The notes beneath the pieces are model-generated. The model did not search any database, was not told where the DNA came from, and saw only the letters and a program-made list of their open reading frames with translations. Source: Planctomycetaceae bacterium TMED10 (GTDB lineage Bacteria > Planctomycetota > Planctomycetia > Pirellulales > UBA7805). From it: 31,999 nt of DNA. Location of the stretch: assembly GCA_002168195.1 (NCBI GenBank), contig NHBP01000021.1, positions 21,195 to 53,193 on the forward strand. Direction: 5' to 3'. Position numbers and translations under genes: made by a program. Each line of letters opens with the position of its first letter. The stretch's first letter is position 1. Of the stretch, positions 1-8,486 are shown piece after piece.

Positions 1-3000
1 CTGAAGATGTTGCTCCAGTTCTTCGCGCGATAGATATCTCGGGGATATCTTTTTTGTAATATCTTCGCGAATGCGTCTAAGGTGTTTCGTTCTATAGCCA
101 CTGACTTCTTCTTCTAAAGTGGCGATCCATTGTGGCAAATCGAGGCCAGCTCCTGTCGGCTCCTGTGAGAGCTCATCAATCTGATCTTCAAGAAGCGGGA
201 ACCATTCATTTTGACTATTGTTTTCACTATCCATACATTTTCTGACGAGTATTTTTGCCCGCCCAATATCGAGTGGTTGTACGAAACGTTCTTCTATACG
301 GTGTGAAATCGTCGATAACCGCATTCCGTATCGCTGTTCCAGTTCTCTTAGCTTTCTGACCATTTCGTCAGCAGATTCTCTCGTTCGTTCAACCATTTCA
401 AGTCGCCAGGCTTCCGCAGCATCCACACAACCATGGCGAAGTAATATCTCATGCACTTGCATCGCCGGAATGAGATTCCAGGCTACGCGATCATAACTGG
501 ATCGCAACCGCAGCATATCTAGAAAAGTGTAGAGAAGCTCCCCTTTATCCGATTGTGTTGTGGTTCCGTTGTACTCCTTATATTCTCCATAACTCTCTAC
601 GATGGCCTCAATCACAATTTGCAGTTGTCCCACAATTTTTTGCTTATTCGCCTCGGTGTTCATCGCGGAATAAATTGACCAGTCGCTTACCTCTGAAGAA
701 GCCATCTTTTCTTCCAACCATAAGGAAACACCGCGATGGAGAATTGCACGAAGATTACCCAGGTGAAGAAACTCTTGGGTGAATATATCGTGTCCGTGAG
801 CTCGGATGAAATTAACCAAGGCCTCCCACTTTTTGTCCGAATAGACTTTTTCAAGGACCGACAATCTCAAAGTCTGACTGTGTTCAATCCATATTTGGGC
901 TGTTTGTTCCATCAATTGTTGCAGATAGTCGATCAACAGCCGGTCATGAAGCTCGCGATTTTTTTGGTTATTTGAATCTGCTTCTGCGGACCATTGCACA
1001 ACGCTCAACACAATCGAATCGATCAGCTGCTGATTCGCCACATAAAATATTTGATCGAATTCCGTGACGCTTCCAGAGCTGCCAAGTTGTTCACGTTCAC
1101 TCTTGGCACAACAGCGAAGCAGGGAAACAGATTCAAAAAGAAGCCCCATCCGCGGAAGGATATCCAAGACCATCTTTAAGTTGCGTTGATAACCTTTAGT
1201 CTCAACAATATTTAAAAGTTTACCTCCTCTAGCGATCGGAACATAAAGCAGATTTTGCTTGGCAAGATCTTTTGCATATTCGGACGCCCACGATTTTACT
1301 TCAGCAATATTGCCCTTAATGGCTCCGCGCACCAAACAGGCTACGGGATCTTTTAGCCCTTCATTCGCACCTGCCGCCGGTAGCGTTGCCGCAATCAACA
1401 TCTGAGTTGTCTCAACATCCACAAGATAGGCGTCTATCACCCGCTCTATCAAAACTTCATGGATTGCACGATTTCGATCGTATTCAACAAGAGACTCCGA
1501 TGTAGGAAGTGGCTGTGGAAGATCACAGATCTCGATCGCTTTCAGTAAGCTGAGGAGTTTTTTTTGTTGATCTAGAGACTGGGTCAGCCAATTTGTAAAA
1601 CGGTCGCACAAAGAGGCCTCCTGCTCTACCCCTTGAGCTAAAGCCGTTGCAACCACATATTTCCATAATCGCATCGTCGTTACAATAAAGCCCAATCTCT
1701 CACTAATTCGACGTGCCTCCTCGGTAAGACCGAAACCGTCCACCTCAGGTCCGATAATTTCGCCATCAATTCCGTCGTCTGTGCTATCACGATAAACAAC
1801 CTCTTCATACGCCGCCGAATAGATGTCGTCCTCTGACTCTCCATCCGACTCGAAGGCATGTTCGCCAAGTTCCGAAACGGAATTGACTAACTCCCATTGG
1901 GGGACCTGAGCGTAGTCCCCGGAATTGGCTTCCAGAAAATCAAAAAACTTTTCCACCATGCGCCAGACATCGGTATTTTCTTCTGCTTTGGAATGATCTA
2001 ATTCCCCCAGAACATCGTTGAGCCACCTATTTGCAATAACATGAAATAAATCGCTGCCTTTTTGTAAATTAACTTGATCGGATTGGCTGAGCCAATGCAT
2101 TAGTAAATGCATTGCAGCCACAAAGTCTTTGCGATCCAGAATTGCGTTAATAATCAGCACATAACCTTTGGGGGAGTCAATTTTTCCAACGAATGGCTGC
2201 CAAAAGCGAACATCACCAGACGTGGCTCCCGCCTCTTGCCATGCTGCCAACGCCCTAGCCGCAATTTGCGCATCTTCGTAGACGGCATTGCCAATAATTG
2301 CATCGACATTACGAATGGAATCCACTGCAAATTGGTCCCACCAACGTGAAAACAAAACAAATTCATTCGAAATGCGATCAACCACATCTGACTGCTCTTC
2401 TGATGCCGCTAAACATAAAGTGCGCGAAAACTGAGAGAATATCCGGTCCACTAAGTCGATTAATATTCCAACCCGGTGATCAGGCACACTATTTTCAAGT
2501 GCGGGAAAGAGGCTGAAATTCGAATCAAATCCGAGAATATTCCAGGGGTCAACAATGGCTCCACAGTGGATACCCCGCATAAATAAATCGACCGACTTTT
2601 TTAGATTGGATGCAGCCGCCAAACTTTTTCGATCGAGCAGCAATGTTTCGTTTTCTGTAAATAAACATTCCAAATCACAGAGTATTTTGGTACTCGTTGC
2701 CGGCACAAAAGATACTTGGCGTTGCGCTGCTTCCGGTCTGTCTATCTGAGCATAAATGATTGCCAGGTGCATGCATTCAAGCTGCTGAGCGCGTCGGCGT
2801 GACAGCTGGGCATTCAAAAAGCGTCGTACTCTTCCAAAAGGTTGATTTAACTCATTCGCCTCGTCAATCAAATGTTTTGAGAATGCCTGTTCATTATTCC
2901 TCGCCGCATCGATGAGATGTGCATAAAATGCCTCGCGCAATCCAGAAATCACGGGCAATAATTTACCTAACGTAACTTCCGACGTGTACGCATCCGGACC

Positions 3001-3939
3001 GCATCCACTTACGGCCGATGCCATAAGCATGGTCCCTGCTAGTGCCGCTGACGACTCAAATAGCCTTTGCGGTTTATCTTTTGGATTCGCCCACTTTACG
3101 CGATCTAATAAGATGTCGAGTGTGGTCTGCTGAATGACAAATCGAGAATAAAAACCACGGCCGTCAACACTCAAAGGATCCCAAAGACCGAATTGATAAT
3201 TAGGACGCTTGTTAACAGGGTGATCGAAATCATACGGACGAGGATCGAACGCAAACTCTTGCACATTATTCAAATCAAACTGTGCCGCAACGCCAATTTG
3301 CTGTGGGATCGAGCGAAGGATTTGAATCGCCTCATTTATCAATTCCGCGTACATCCCAACCGCCACGCCAGCATCCCGAATAAATACGGGTATGGGACGA
3401 CACCACTCATGGGAATAAGGCTCCATTTTCCGATCATTCTCTAGAACAGCGACCGGCCGATAACCCACATAATCATTGAGCTTATCAATGATTTCACGCT
3501 GCCGCGTGTCGCTCCACTTCGGCGACCGATTGAGTTCAGCAAGAAGGCATTCAAGCACACGACCAACAAAGAACGGTCCGTAAAGAATATTTTCGGATTG
3601 GTGAAATAATAAATCAGAATGAAATTTGAGGTACTGGGGCAAAATATTTTCTCTGATTTTGCCCAAAACAAGAGAGGCTTGATCGTTATTCGTAAATGTC
3701 GAATTTTGTTTTTGAAGACATTTCAGGCGCTCTTCAAGAAGTTGGATAACGCTTTGCCACAGAGGTACCAATGGATCGTCTGCGAATTGCGAATGCCCCG
3801 TTTGCTCGCCACAATATTGGTACAGTTGATTCAAGTGTTTGAAAAACTGTGGATCATGGCTACCAGATGAAAAATTGAGGTAGCCTAAAATAGCTTCAAT
3901 CGATTGCTCAGTTTCGGATAGATTCGCAAAATTATTCAT
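1..3939 (-). CDS. Very large protein of unknown function, partial (C-terminus beyond left edge)
   Basis: A single uninterrupted minus-strand frame runs from an ATG at 3939 to base 1, which is 1313 codons with no stop. I read codon by codon across about the left half and translated the rest. An in-frame stop lies at 3952-3954, so 3939 is the first possible ATG. No clear Shine-Dalgarno sequence precedes it. I do not recognise the family. There is no signal peptide and no obvious membrane segment, and the sequence reads as mixed, largely helical soluble protein. The N-terminal third holds the most conserved-looking patches, for example YGPFFVGRVLECLLAEL, EWCRPIPVFIRDAGVAVG and NYQFGLWDPLSVDGRGFYSR. 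A strongly acidic stretch lies near residues 690-730 (FESDGESEDDIYSAAYEE). The visible C-terminal part is rich in charged helical sequence, with many E, R and Q. It is transcribed divergently from the secreted propeller at 4381. That it is a real gene is nearly certain because of frame length. Its function is unknown. Confidence 0.88.
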   Translation of the reverse strand, partial: MNNFANLSETEQSIEAILGYLNFSSGSHDPQFFKHLNQLYQYCGEQTGHSQFADDPLVPLWQSVIQLLEERLKCLQKQNSTFTNNDQASLVLGKIRENILPQYLKFHSDLLFHQSENILYGPFFVGRVLECLLAELNRSPKWSDTRQREIIDKLNDYVGYRPVAVLENDRKMEPYSHEWCRPIPVFIRDAGVAVGMYAELINEAIQILRSIPQQIGVAAQFDLNNVQEFAFDPRPYDFDHPVNKRPNYQFGLWDPLSVDGRGFYSRFVIQQTTLDILLDRVKWANPKDKPQRLFESSAALAGTMLMASAVSGCGPDAYTSEVTLGKLLPVISGLREAFYAHLIDAARNNEQAFSKHLIDEANELNQPFGRVRRFLNAQLSRRRAQQLECMHLAIIYAQIDRPEAAQRQVSFVPATSTKILCDLECLFTENETLLLDRKSLAAASNLKKSVDLFMRGIHCGAIVDPWNILGFDSNFSLFPALENSVPDHRVGILIDLVDRIFSQFSRTLCLAASEEQSDVVDRISNEFVLFSRWWDQFAVDSIRNVDAIIGNAVYEDAQIAARALAAWQEAGATSGDVRFWQPFVGKIDSPKGYVLIINAILDRKDFVAAMHLLMHWLSQSDQVNLQKGSDLFHVIANRWLNDVLGELDHSKAEENTDVWRMVEKFFDFLEANSGDYAQVPQWELVNSVSELGEHAFESDGESEDDIYSAAYEEVVYRDSTDDGIDGEIIGPEVDGFGLTEEARRISERLGFIVTTMRLWKYVVATALAQGVEQEASLCDRFTNWLTQSLDQQKKLLSLLKAIEICDLPQPLPTSESLVEYDRNRAIHEVLIERVIDAYLVDVETTQMLIAATLPAAGANEGLKDPVACLVRGAIKGNIAEVKSWASEYAKDLAKQNLLYVPIARGGKLLNIVETKGYQRNLKMVLDILPRMGLLFESVSLLRCCAKSEREQLGSSGSVTEFDQIFYVANQQLIDSIVLSVVQWSAEADSNNQKNRELHDRLLIDYLQQLMEQTAQIWIEHSQTLRLSVLEKVYSDKKWEALVNFIRAHGHDIFTQEFLHLGNLRAILHRGVSLWLEEKMASSEVSDWSIYSAMNTEANKQKIVGQLQIVIEAIVESYGEYKEYNGTTTQSDKGELLYTFLDMLRLRSSYDRVAWNLIPAMQVHEILLRHGCVDAAEAWRLEMVERTRESADEMVRKLRELEQRYGMRLSTISHRIEERFVQPLDIGRAKILVRKCMDSENNSQNEWFPLLEDQIDELSQEPTGAGLDLPQWIATLEEEVSGYRTKHLRRIREDITKKISPRYLSREELEQHLQ

Positions 3940-4380
3940 GGATTTATCGAATCAGCTATTTTTCTTTGGGAACATTTCAATCTCGGGTGACTAACTCGGC
4001 CATCATTTTTCACCTTGAATAAACAAGAGACCCGGTGTGAGTACTACATGCTGTTGGGCTGTTGGATAAGTGAAAATGAAAAGTTGTCTTGGCGTCGTGG
4101 GAGAATTTTTAAAACCTGAAATAAAAACGTCTAGCTCAGACTATCTTGTGCCGCTTTCGGACGGACGGGTGAATAGACGCATATCAAGCACTCGTCGTAT
4201 CTATAAAACATGATCGTTGAGCATCTTTTTGTCTTCTATTTAATGCTTTTCACTAAAAATTAGCCAGACCCCAACCCCGGATCCTTTTCGACTAGAATGA
4301 AAGAGGTTGTTTGCTAGGTCGACCTTCTAGTGAAACTTTTTAAAGGCTCCAATTTTATTTGTGTGGAGTGAATTTTTCCT
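3940..4380. other. Divergent intergenic region, 441 bp, no gene seen
   Basis: This gap separates the divergent starts of the giant minus-strand frame and the plus-strand propeller gene, so it should hold both promoters. It is A/T-richer than the genes around it. I find no convincing -35/-10 pair, tRNA or long ORF. Two small structures are visible: a perfect 8-bp tandem duplication GCTGTTGG at 4050-4065, and a perfect 10-bp palindrome AGGTCGACCT at 4316-4325, about 55 bp before the propeller start. The palindrome could be an operator half or chance. Confidence 0.5.
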
Positions 4381-5772
4381 ATGATTTTTCTTCAGCGAAT
4401 GATGCTGTGTCTCATTGTTGGCGGCATTTTTGTCATCGCGGATACTGAGCATCGCCCAGCGATGGCAGACACGCTAGTCGACAGGGGAAAATTACAGCGA
4501 GAGGGACTGACACGTCCCTGGTTCACACAGGTCCAAATGGACGTTGGAAGAGACCGTGTTGAATCGGTAAATTTTGACGGAGAACTTCTCACCGTTCAAA
4601 CAAAACGGGGTGTCATTCAAACAATCGACGGTGAAACAGGGGACACACTCTGGGTCACCAACGTAGATTCCCCTACGCTTTTTACGAGTTCCGTCGGCGT
4701 GGGTCCGAATCATACTGCCGTAGCTAATGGCTCACATCTTCTGGTTTTTGAACGTAAAACAGGTAAACAAGTTTGGTCGCGAAAATTATCAGGGGGGGTC
4801 ATTGGGACGCCGGGCGTAAGTGAAGATTTTGTTTTCGTTCCAAAAGTGGATGGAAATATCGAGGTCTATTCCTTGGATGAGCCACGAGCCTGGAAGGAAG
4901 TTCGATCGGTTTCAGATACGCAATTTCCCGTCTGGAGATATAATTCTCATGGCAAGACTATGATTCAGCCAACCATATTTGATGGTCTTTTCGGTTGGGC
5001 GAATGACCGGGCTTCTTTCTATGTCGCACGCATCAAACCGATGGAAATTCTTTTCCGTTTAGAAACTTTTGAAAACGTGGTTGTCCCACCCGTCAAGATT
5101 AACTCCTACCTGTACATTGTTTCTGCAGACGGCTATTTGTATAAAGTAAATGTAAAGACGGGTGACATTCGATGGCGATTTTCAACCGGAACTCCGCTCA
5201 TTAGTCGGCCCGTTGCACTTGATGGATTTATCTATATTTCCACGCCAGACGGTGGACTCTATCGAATTCTCGCAGACGAAGAAGTCGCCGAAAAATCCGG
5301 TTCGCTCAACGGGGTACAAAACGAGGCGAAAAAATCTAACGATTCCCACGAAAAACAATCATTAAAAGAGGGGAATGAATCCTGGTTCAATCCGGACATA
5401 GCTCGGATTCTTTCAGTTACACCTGATAGAGTCTTTGGCTTAGACAGGAAAGGAAATATGCGGATTGTTGATACGGAAACTGGTAAATCTTTGCGAACCG
5501 TTAAAACGGGAGGTGTTTCCATACCAATCACCAACCACCTCACCGATCGAATTTACTTGGCGTCCACAAATGGGTTGATCCAATGCATTGAAACTTCAAC
5601 ACGGAGTCCCGTTAAAAAAGACGCTTCGCAAAACGCTGACGGTCCCGAGTTTGAAAACGATGACGATGACTCCGCAACCGAAAATGAGGCGGAAGAGAAT
5701 ACCGAGGAGTCTGAAACCATCTCGAACGATGCTGATCAGCCAGCAGATGATGCGGAAAACCCGTTTGAATAA
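4381..5772 (+). CDS. Secreted PQQ-like beta-propeller repeat protein with acidic C-terminal tail
   Basis: 463 residues. The N-terminus is a Sec signal peptide: a hydrophobic core at residues 8-20 with a probable AMA cleavage site at 27-29, so the protein should be outside the cytoplasmic membrane. The body carries repeated blades of the PQQ/BamB type, seen as TIDGETGDTLW near residue 80, VFERKTGKQVWSRKL near 125, YKVNVKTGDIRWRFSTGTPL near 255 and RIVDTETGKSLRTV near 360. Residues 414-463 form a low-complexity D/E-rich tail that ends in NPFE. Family knowledge says such propellers bind proteins or redox cofactors and can help assemble envelope complexes. Nothing here proves that PQQ is bound. 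The start ATG follows an A/T-rich leader without a clear ribosome site. The next gene, purH, is 248 bp away and probably separate. Exact role unknown. Confidence 0.85.
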   Translation: MIFLQRMMLCLIVGGIFVIADTEHRPAMADTLVDRGKLQREGLTRPWFTQVQMDVGRDRVESVNFDGELLTVQTKRGVIQTIDGETGDTLWVTNVDSPTLFTSSVGVGPNHTAVANGSHLLVFERKTGKQVWSRKLSGGVIGTPGVSEDFVFVPKVDGNIEVYSLDEPRAWKEVRSVSDTQFPVWRYNSHGKTMIQPTIFDGLFGWANDRASFYVARIKPMEILFRLETFENVVVPPVKINSYLYIVSADGYLYKVNVKTGDIRWRFSTGTPLISRPVALDGFIYISTPDGGLYRILADEEVAEKSGSLNGVQNEAKKSNDSHEKQSLKEGNESWFNPDIARILSVTPDRVFGLDRKGNMRIVDTETGKSLRTVKTGGVSIPITNHLTDRIYLASTNGLIQCIETSTRSPVKKDASQNADGPEFENDDDDSATENEAEENTEESETISNDADQPADDAENPFE

Positions 5773-6020
5773 ACTCTTGTTTGGCTTCACTCAAACGACC
5801 AACACACGCCTTGGCTACTTACGCAAAATCACCCTTTCTGGGTTGCCGTAGCAAAAATCCGTATTCTTGAGAGTTACTTTTTCTGTCTGAGTAATCACAA
5901 TTCCTCAAACCGCTGCTCGAAATGAGTTTTGCTACTTGACCAATTGCGTTGACCCGTTTAAATCAAGTTTCGCCTTTCCCTCCTTTCGACCCGTTTATCC
6001 AATGAAACTCCAAGCACACT
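5773..6020. other. Intergenic leader of purH with a 10-bp direct repeat
   Basis: This 248-bp gap holds no gene. The sequence GACCCGTTTA occurs twice, at 5951-5960 and 5988-5997, with starts 37 bp apart, 24-70 bp before the purH start. TTGAC also appears at 5936-5940 and 5949-5953, but no good -10 follows at proper spacing. The repeats could be binding sites of a purine or general regulator, but that is inference. No strong terminator is visible after the propeller gene. Confidence 0.4.
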
Positions 6021-7622
6021 ATGTCTGATCCTGTAATTGAACGCGCTTTGATTAGCGTCAGCGACAAACAAGGGTTGAGCGATATCGCCCAGTTGTTGAA
6101 TGATCTCAACATTGAAATATTAAGCACCGGTGGAACGAAAAACCATCTCGACCACGCGGCAATAAACGCGATAGACATTGCCGAGTACACTGAATTTCCA
6201 GAAATGATGTCTGGGCGTCTAAAAACATTACATCCGCGCGTACACGGTGGCATTCTTTGTCGCCATGATCGACCGGATGAAATAGAAGCGATGCAATTGC
6301 ACGGCATTCTAAAGATTCCGCTGATCATCGTCAATTTGTATCCTTTTGAAGAGACGATCGCCCGGGAAGATGCAACGCTTGAGATGGCAATAGAGAATAT
6401 TGATATTGGTGGACCGACAATGATTCGCGCCGCTGCGAAGAACTACCTTTTCACAACCGTGGTTACATCTCCCGATCAGTATTCAGAAGTTGCTGAACAA
6501 ATTAAAAAACAGGGTTCGACAACACTAGCGCTACGAAAAAAGCTGGCTCATGAGGCTTTTAAAAAAACGGCGCACTACGATCGGGCTATTACGAACTTTC
6601 TGGCGAAAAAAGAATTTTCTCCGTCGCAAAGTCATACTCCTTGTCAGTCAAAGGACAAACTTCCGGGAATAATTGAATTATCGCTTGAGCAAAAGACACA
6701 ACTGCGTTACGGAGAGAACCCGCACCAGAAGGCAGCACTCTATCGACAAAGTGAACCTGAAAACGATTCTGTTGTGGCTGCGCAGCAGCTTAATGGGAAA
6801 GAACTTTCTTATAACAACTTACTGGACCTGGAAAGTGCACTGCAGCTGGTGAAACTCCTGCCGCAATCTTCGGCCGTCGTAATCAAACACAACAATCCTT
6901 GCGGTGCTTCCTCTCAGGCAACTCTCAAGCAGGCTACGGAGTGTGCCTTTGCCGGCGATCCTGAAAGTGCGTTTGGATCGGTTCTCGGATTTAATGAGGA
7001 AGTAGATTATGAAACAGCCGAATTTTTGGTCGGCCCCGACAAGTTTGTCGAGGCCATTATTGCTCCTTCTTATAGCCCAGAGGCATTCGAGGTGCTTACC
7101 ACTCGCCCCAAATGGAAAAATAATGTACGACTGATGAAAACGGGCCCTCTAGAGCGGGGAATAGACATGATGGATATACGTTCTATTTCTGGTGGGCTCC
7201 TTATTCAAGAGAGTGATAATCTCATCGATGAACCTAGCGATTGGGAGGTTGTGACAGAGGTCAGGCCCTCGGCGGATGCCCTGGAAGATCTTCGCTTCGC
7301 CTGGATGATTGTCCGACAAGTGAAGTCGAATGCCATTGTTGTCGCCAAAGCAAAAACGCTATGGGGAAGCGGGGCGGGCCAAATGAGCCGGATTGATGCT
7401 GTTGAAATTGCTTTACAAAAGTCATCCGAAAAATCAAAAGGTTCTGTCTTGGCTAGCGACGCCTTTTTCCCCTTTGCTGATTCAATTCAACGGGCTGCGA
7501 TTGCCGGCATTCAGGCGATTATCCAGCCCGGTGGTTCGCGAAGAGATGCGGAAGTGATTGCAGCCTGTAATGAACATAAAATCTCGATGCTCTTTACCGG
7601 TAAACGTCACTTCAAGCATTAA
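6021..7622 (+). CDS. purH: Bifunctional AICAR formyltransferase / IMP cyclohydrolase (PurH)
   Basis: 533 residues, close to the usual 510-540. It catalyses the last two steps of IMP synthesis in the cytoplasm: formylation of AICAR with 10-formyl-tetrahydrofolate, then ring closure to IMP. The N-terminal MGS-like cyclohydrolase domain begins ALISVSDKQGLSDIA and holds EILSTGGTK (residues 32-40) and GRLKTLHPRVHGGIL (65-79). The formyltransferase domain holds RYGENPHQKA near residue 229 and the catalytic Lys-His pair at 289-290 in IKHNNPCGASS. The C-terminal part has the usual SNAIVVAKAKTLWGSGAGQMSR block and FPFADSI. All key residues are present. The ATG at 6021 gives the family's normal N-terminus, although no clear Shine-Dalgarno sequence precedes it. 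trpC starts 15 bp downstream, so the two are probably co-transcribed. Confidence 0.97.
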   Translation: MSDPVIERALISVSDKQGLSDIAQLLNDLNIEILSTGGTKNHLDHAAINAIDIAEYTEFPEMMSGRLKTLHPRVHGGILCRHDRPDEIEAMQLHGILKIPLIIVNLYPFEETIAREDATLEMAIENIDIGGPTMIRAAAKNYLFTTVVTSPDQYSEVAEQIKKQGSTTLALRKKLAHEAFKKTAHYDRAITNFLAKKEFSPSQSHTPCQSKDKLPGIIELSLEQKTQLRYGENPHQKAALYRQSEPENDSVVAAQQLNGKELSYNNLLDLESALQLVKLLPQSSAVVIKHNNPCGASSQATLKQATECAFAGDPESAFGSVLGFNEEVDYETAEFLVGPDKFVEAIIAPSYSPEAFEVLTTRPKWKNNVRLMKTGPLERGIDMMDIRSISGGLLIQESDNLIDEPSDWEVVTEVRPSADALEDLRFAWMIVRQVKSNAIVVAKAKTLWGSGAGQMSRIDAVEIALQKSSEKSKGSVLASDAFFPFADSIQRAAIAGIQAIIQPGGSRRDAEVIAACNEHKISMLFTGKRHFKH

Positions 7623-7637
7623 TCGACTGCAAATCAT

Positions 7638-8420
7638 ATGGCTACGATTCTAGAAAAAATCATCGCAACAAAGCGGAAAGAAATAGCTCAATCCAAGGAC
7701 GCGCTTCGTGCAGATCAATTGCGTGCTGCGATAAAAGATGCTCCAGAGCCCAGAAATTTCCATGCATCTTTAGCCGCTACAGAGGGAGTCGCCCTGATTG
7801 CGGAGATAAAAAAAGCGAGTCCCTCCGCAGGCGTCCTTCGTGACGATTTTGATCCGGAACAGATCGCCGAAATTTATTGTGGCCATGGAGCAACCTGCCT
7901 GAGTGTGCTTACGGATCAAAAATATTTCCAAGGCTCGCTAGAATATTTGTCTATGGTACGCAACAAGGTAGATGTGCCAATACTCCGCAAAGATTTCATT
8001 TTAGATGAGTATCAAATTATTGAGGCAAGAGTTGTCGGCGCTGATGCGGTACTTTTGATTGCCGAGTGCCTCAATGATTGTGAGCTTCGATCTCTATTCA
8101 ACGCAACCATAGACCTCGGGATGACACCCCTTGTCGAAATATACGAAAAATCGAATCTTGAACGAGTGCTGGATATTGGAGCCACTCTCATCGGAATCAA
8201 TAATCGCAACTTGCATGATTTTACAATCAATCTCGATCACGTTTTGCAGTTACGCAAAGAGATTCCTGATGAGTGCCTAGTAGTGGGAGAAAGTGGCATC
8301 CGTACGCGCAGCGACGTTCTGCGGTTGCAGGCTGGGAAAATCGATGCCATTTTAGTTGGTGAAACTTTTATGCGGAGTACGGATGTAGGTGTTGCTGTCG
8401 ATCGACTTTTAGGCAACTAG
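7638..8420 (+). CDS. trpC: Indole-3-glycerol phosphate synthase (TrpC)
   Basis: 260 residues, the normal size of a monofunctional enzyme not fused to TrpF. It is a cytoplasmic TIM barrel that closes CdRP to indole-3-glycerol phosphate in tryptophan synthesis. Visible signatures are IAEIKKASPSAG (residues 54-65, with the catalytic Glu56 and Lys58), ILRKDFILDEYQI (115-127, catalytic Lys118), ADAVLLIAECL, GINNRNLHDF (active-site Asn) and VVGESGIRTRSDV near the phosphate-binding end. The start ATG lies 15 bp after the purH stop, without an obvious Shine-Dalgarno sequence, so it probably relies on co-transcription with purH. No other trp gene is present. The trp genes are therefore scattered, which is common outside the enteric bacteria. 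The gene converges on carB across 66 bp with no clear terminator hairpin. Confidence 0.97.
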   Translation: MATILEKIIATKRKEIAQSKDALRADQLRAAIKDAPEPRNFHASLAATEGVALIAEIKKASPSAGVLRDDFDPEQIAEIYCGHGATCLSVLTDQKYFQGSLEYLSMVRNKVDVPILRKDFILDEYQIIEARVVGADAVLLIAECLNDCELRSLFNATIDLGMTPLVEIYEKSNLERVLDIGATLIGINNRNLHDFTINLDHVLQLRKEIPDECLVVGESGIRTRSDVLRLQAGKIDAILVGETFMRSTDVGVAVDRLLGN

Positions 8421-8486
8421 ATACCTTACAAAAAATATCGCTTGCAAAAAGACAGAGCTGGTTAAAATTCCATCTTCTATTGTTCA

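Noticed and set aside
218..3870. Several short plus-strand and off-frame minus-strand ORFs of 60-90 codons
   Set aside because: All lie opposite or out of frame within the single long minus-strand frame 1-3939 and show no recognisable protein pattern.
4202..4207. TATAAA as a -10 box for the propeller gene
   Set aside because: No -35 at the right spacing, and it is about 175 bp from the start codon.
8421..8486. Bidirectional terminator between convergent trpC and carB
   Set aside because: No stem with a flanking T-run is visible in these 66 bp.
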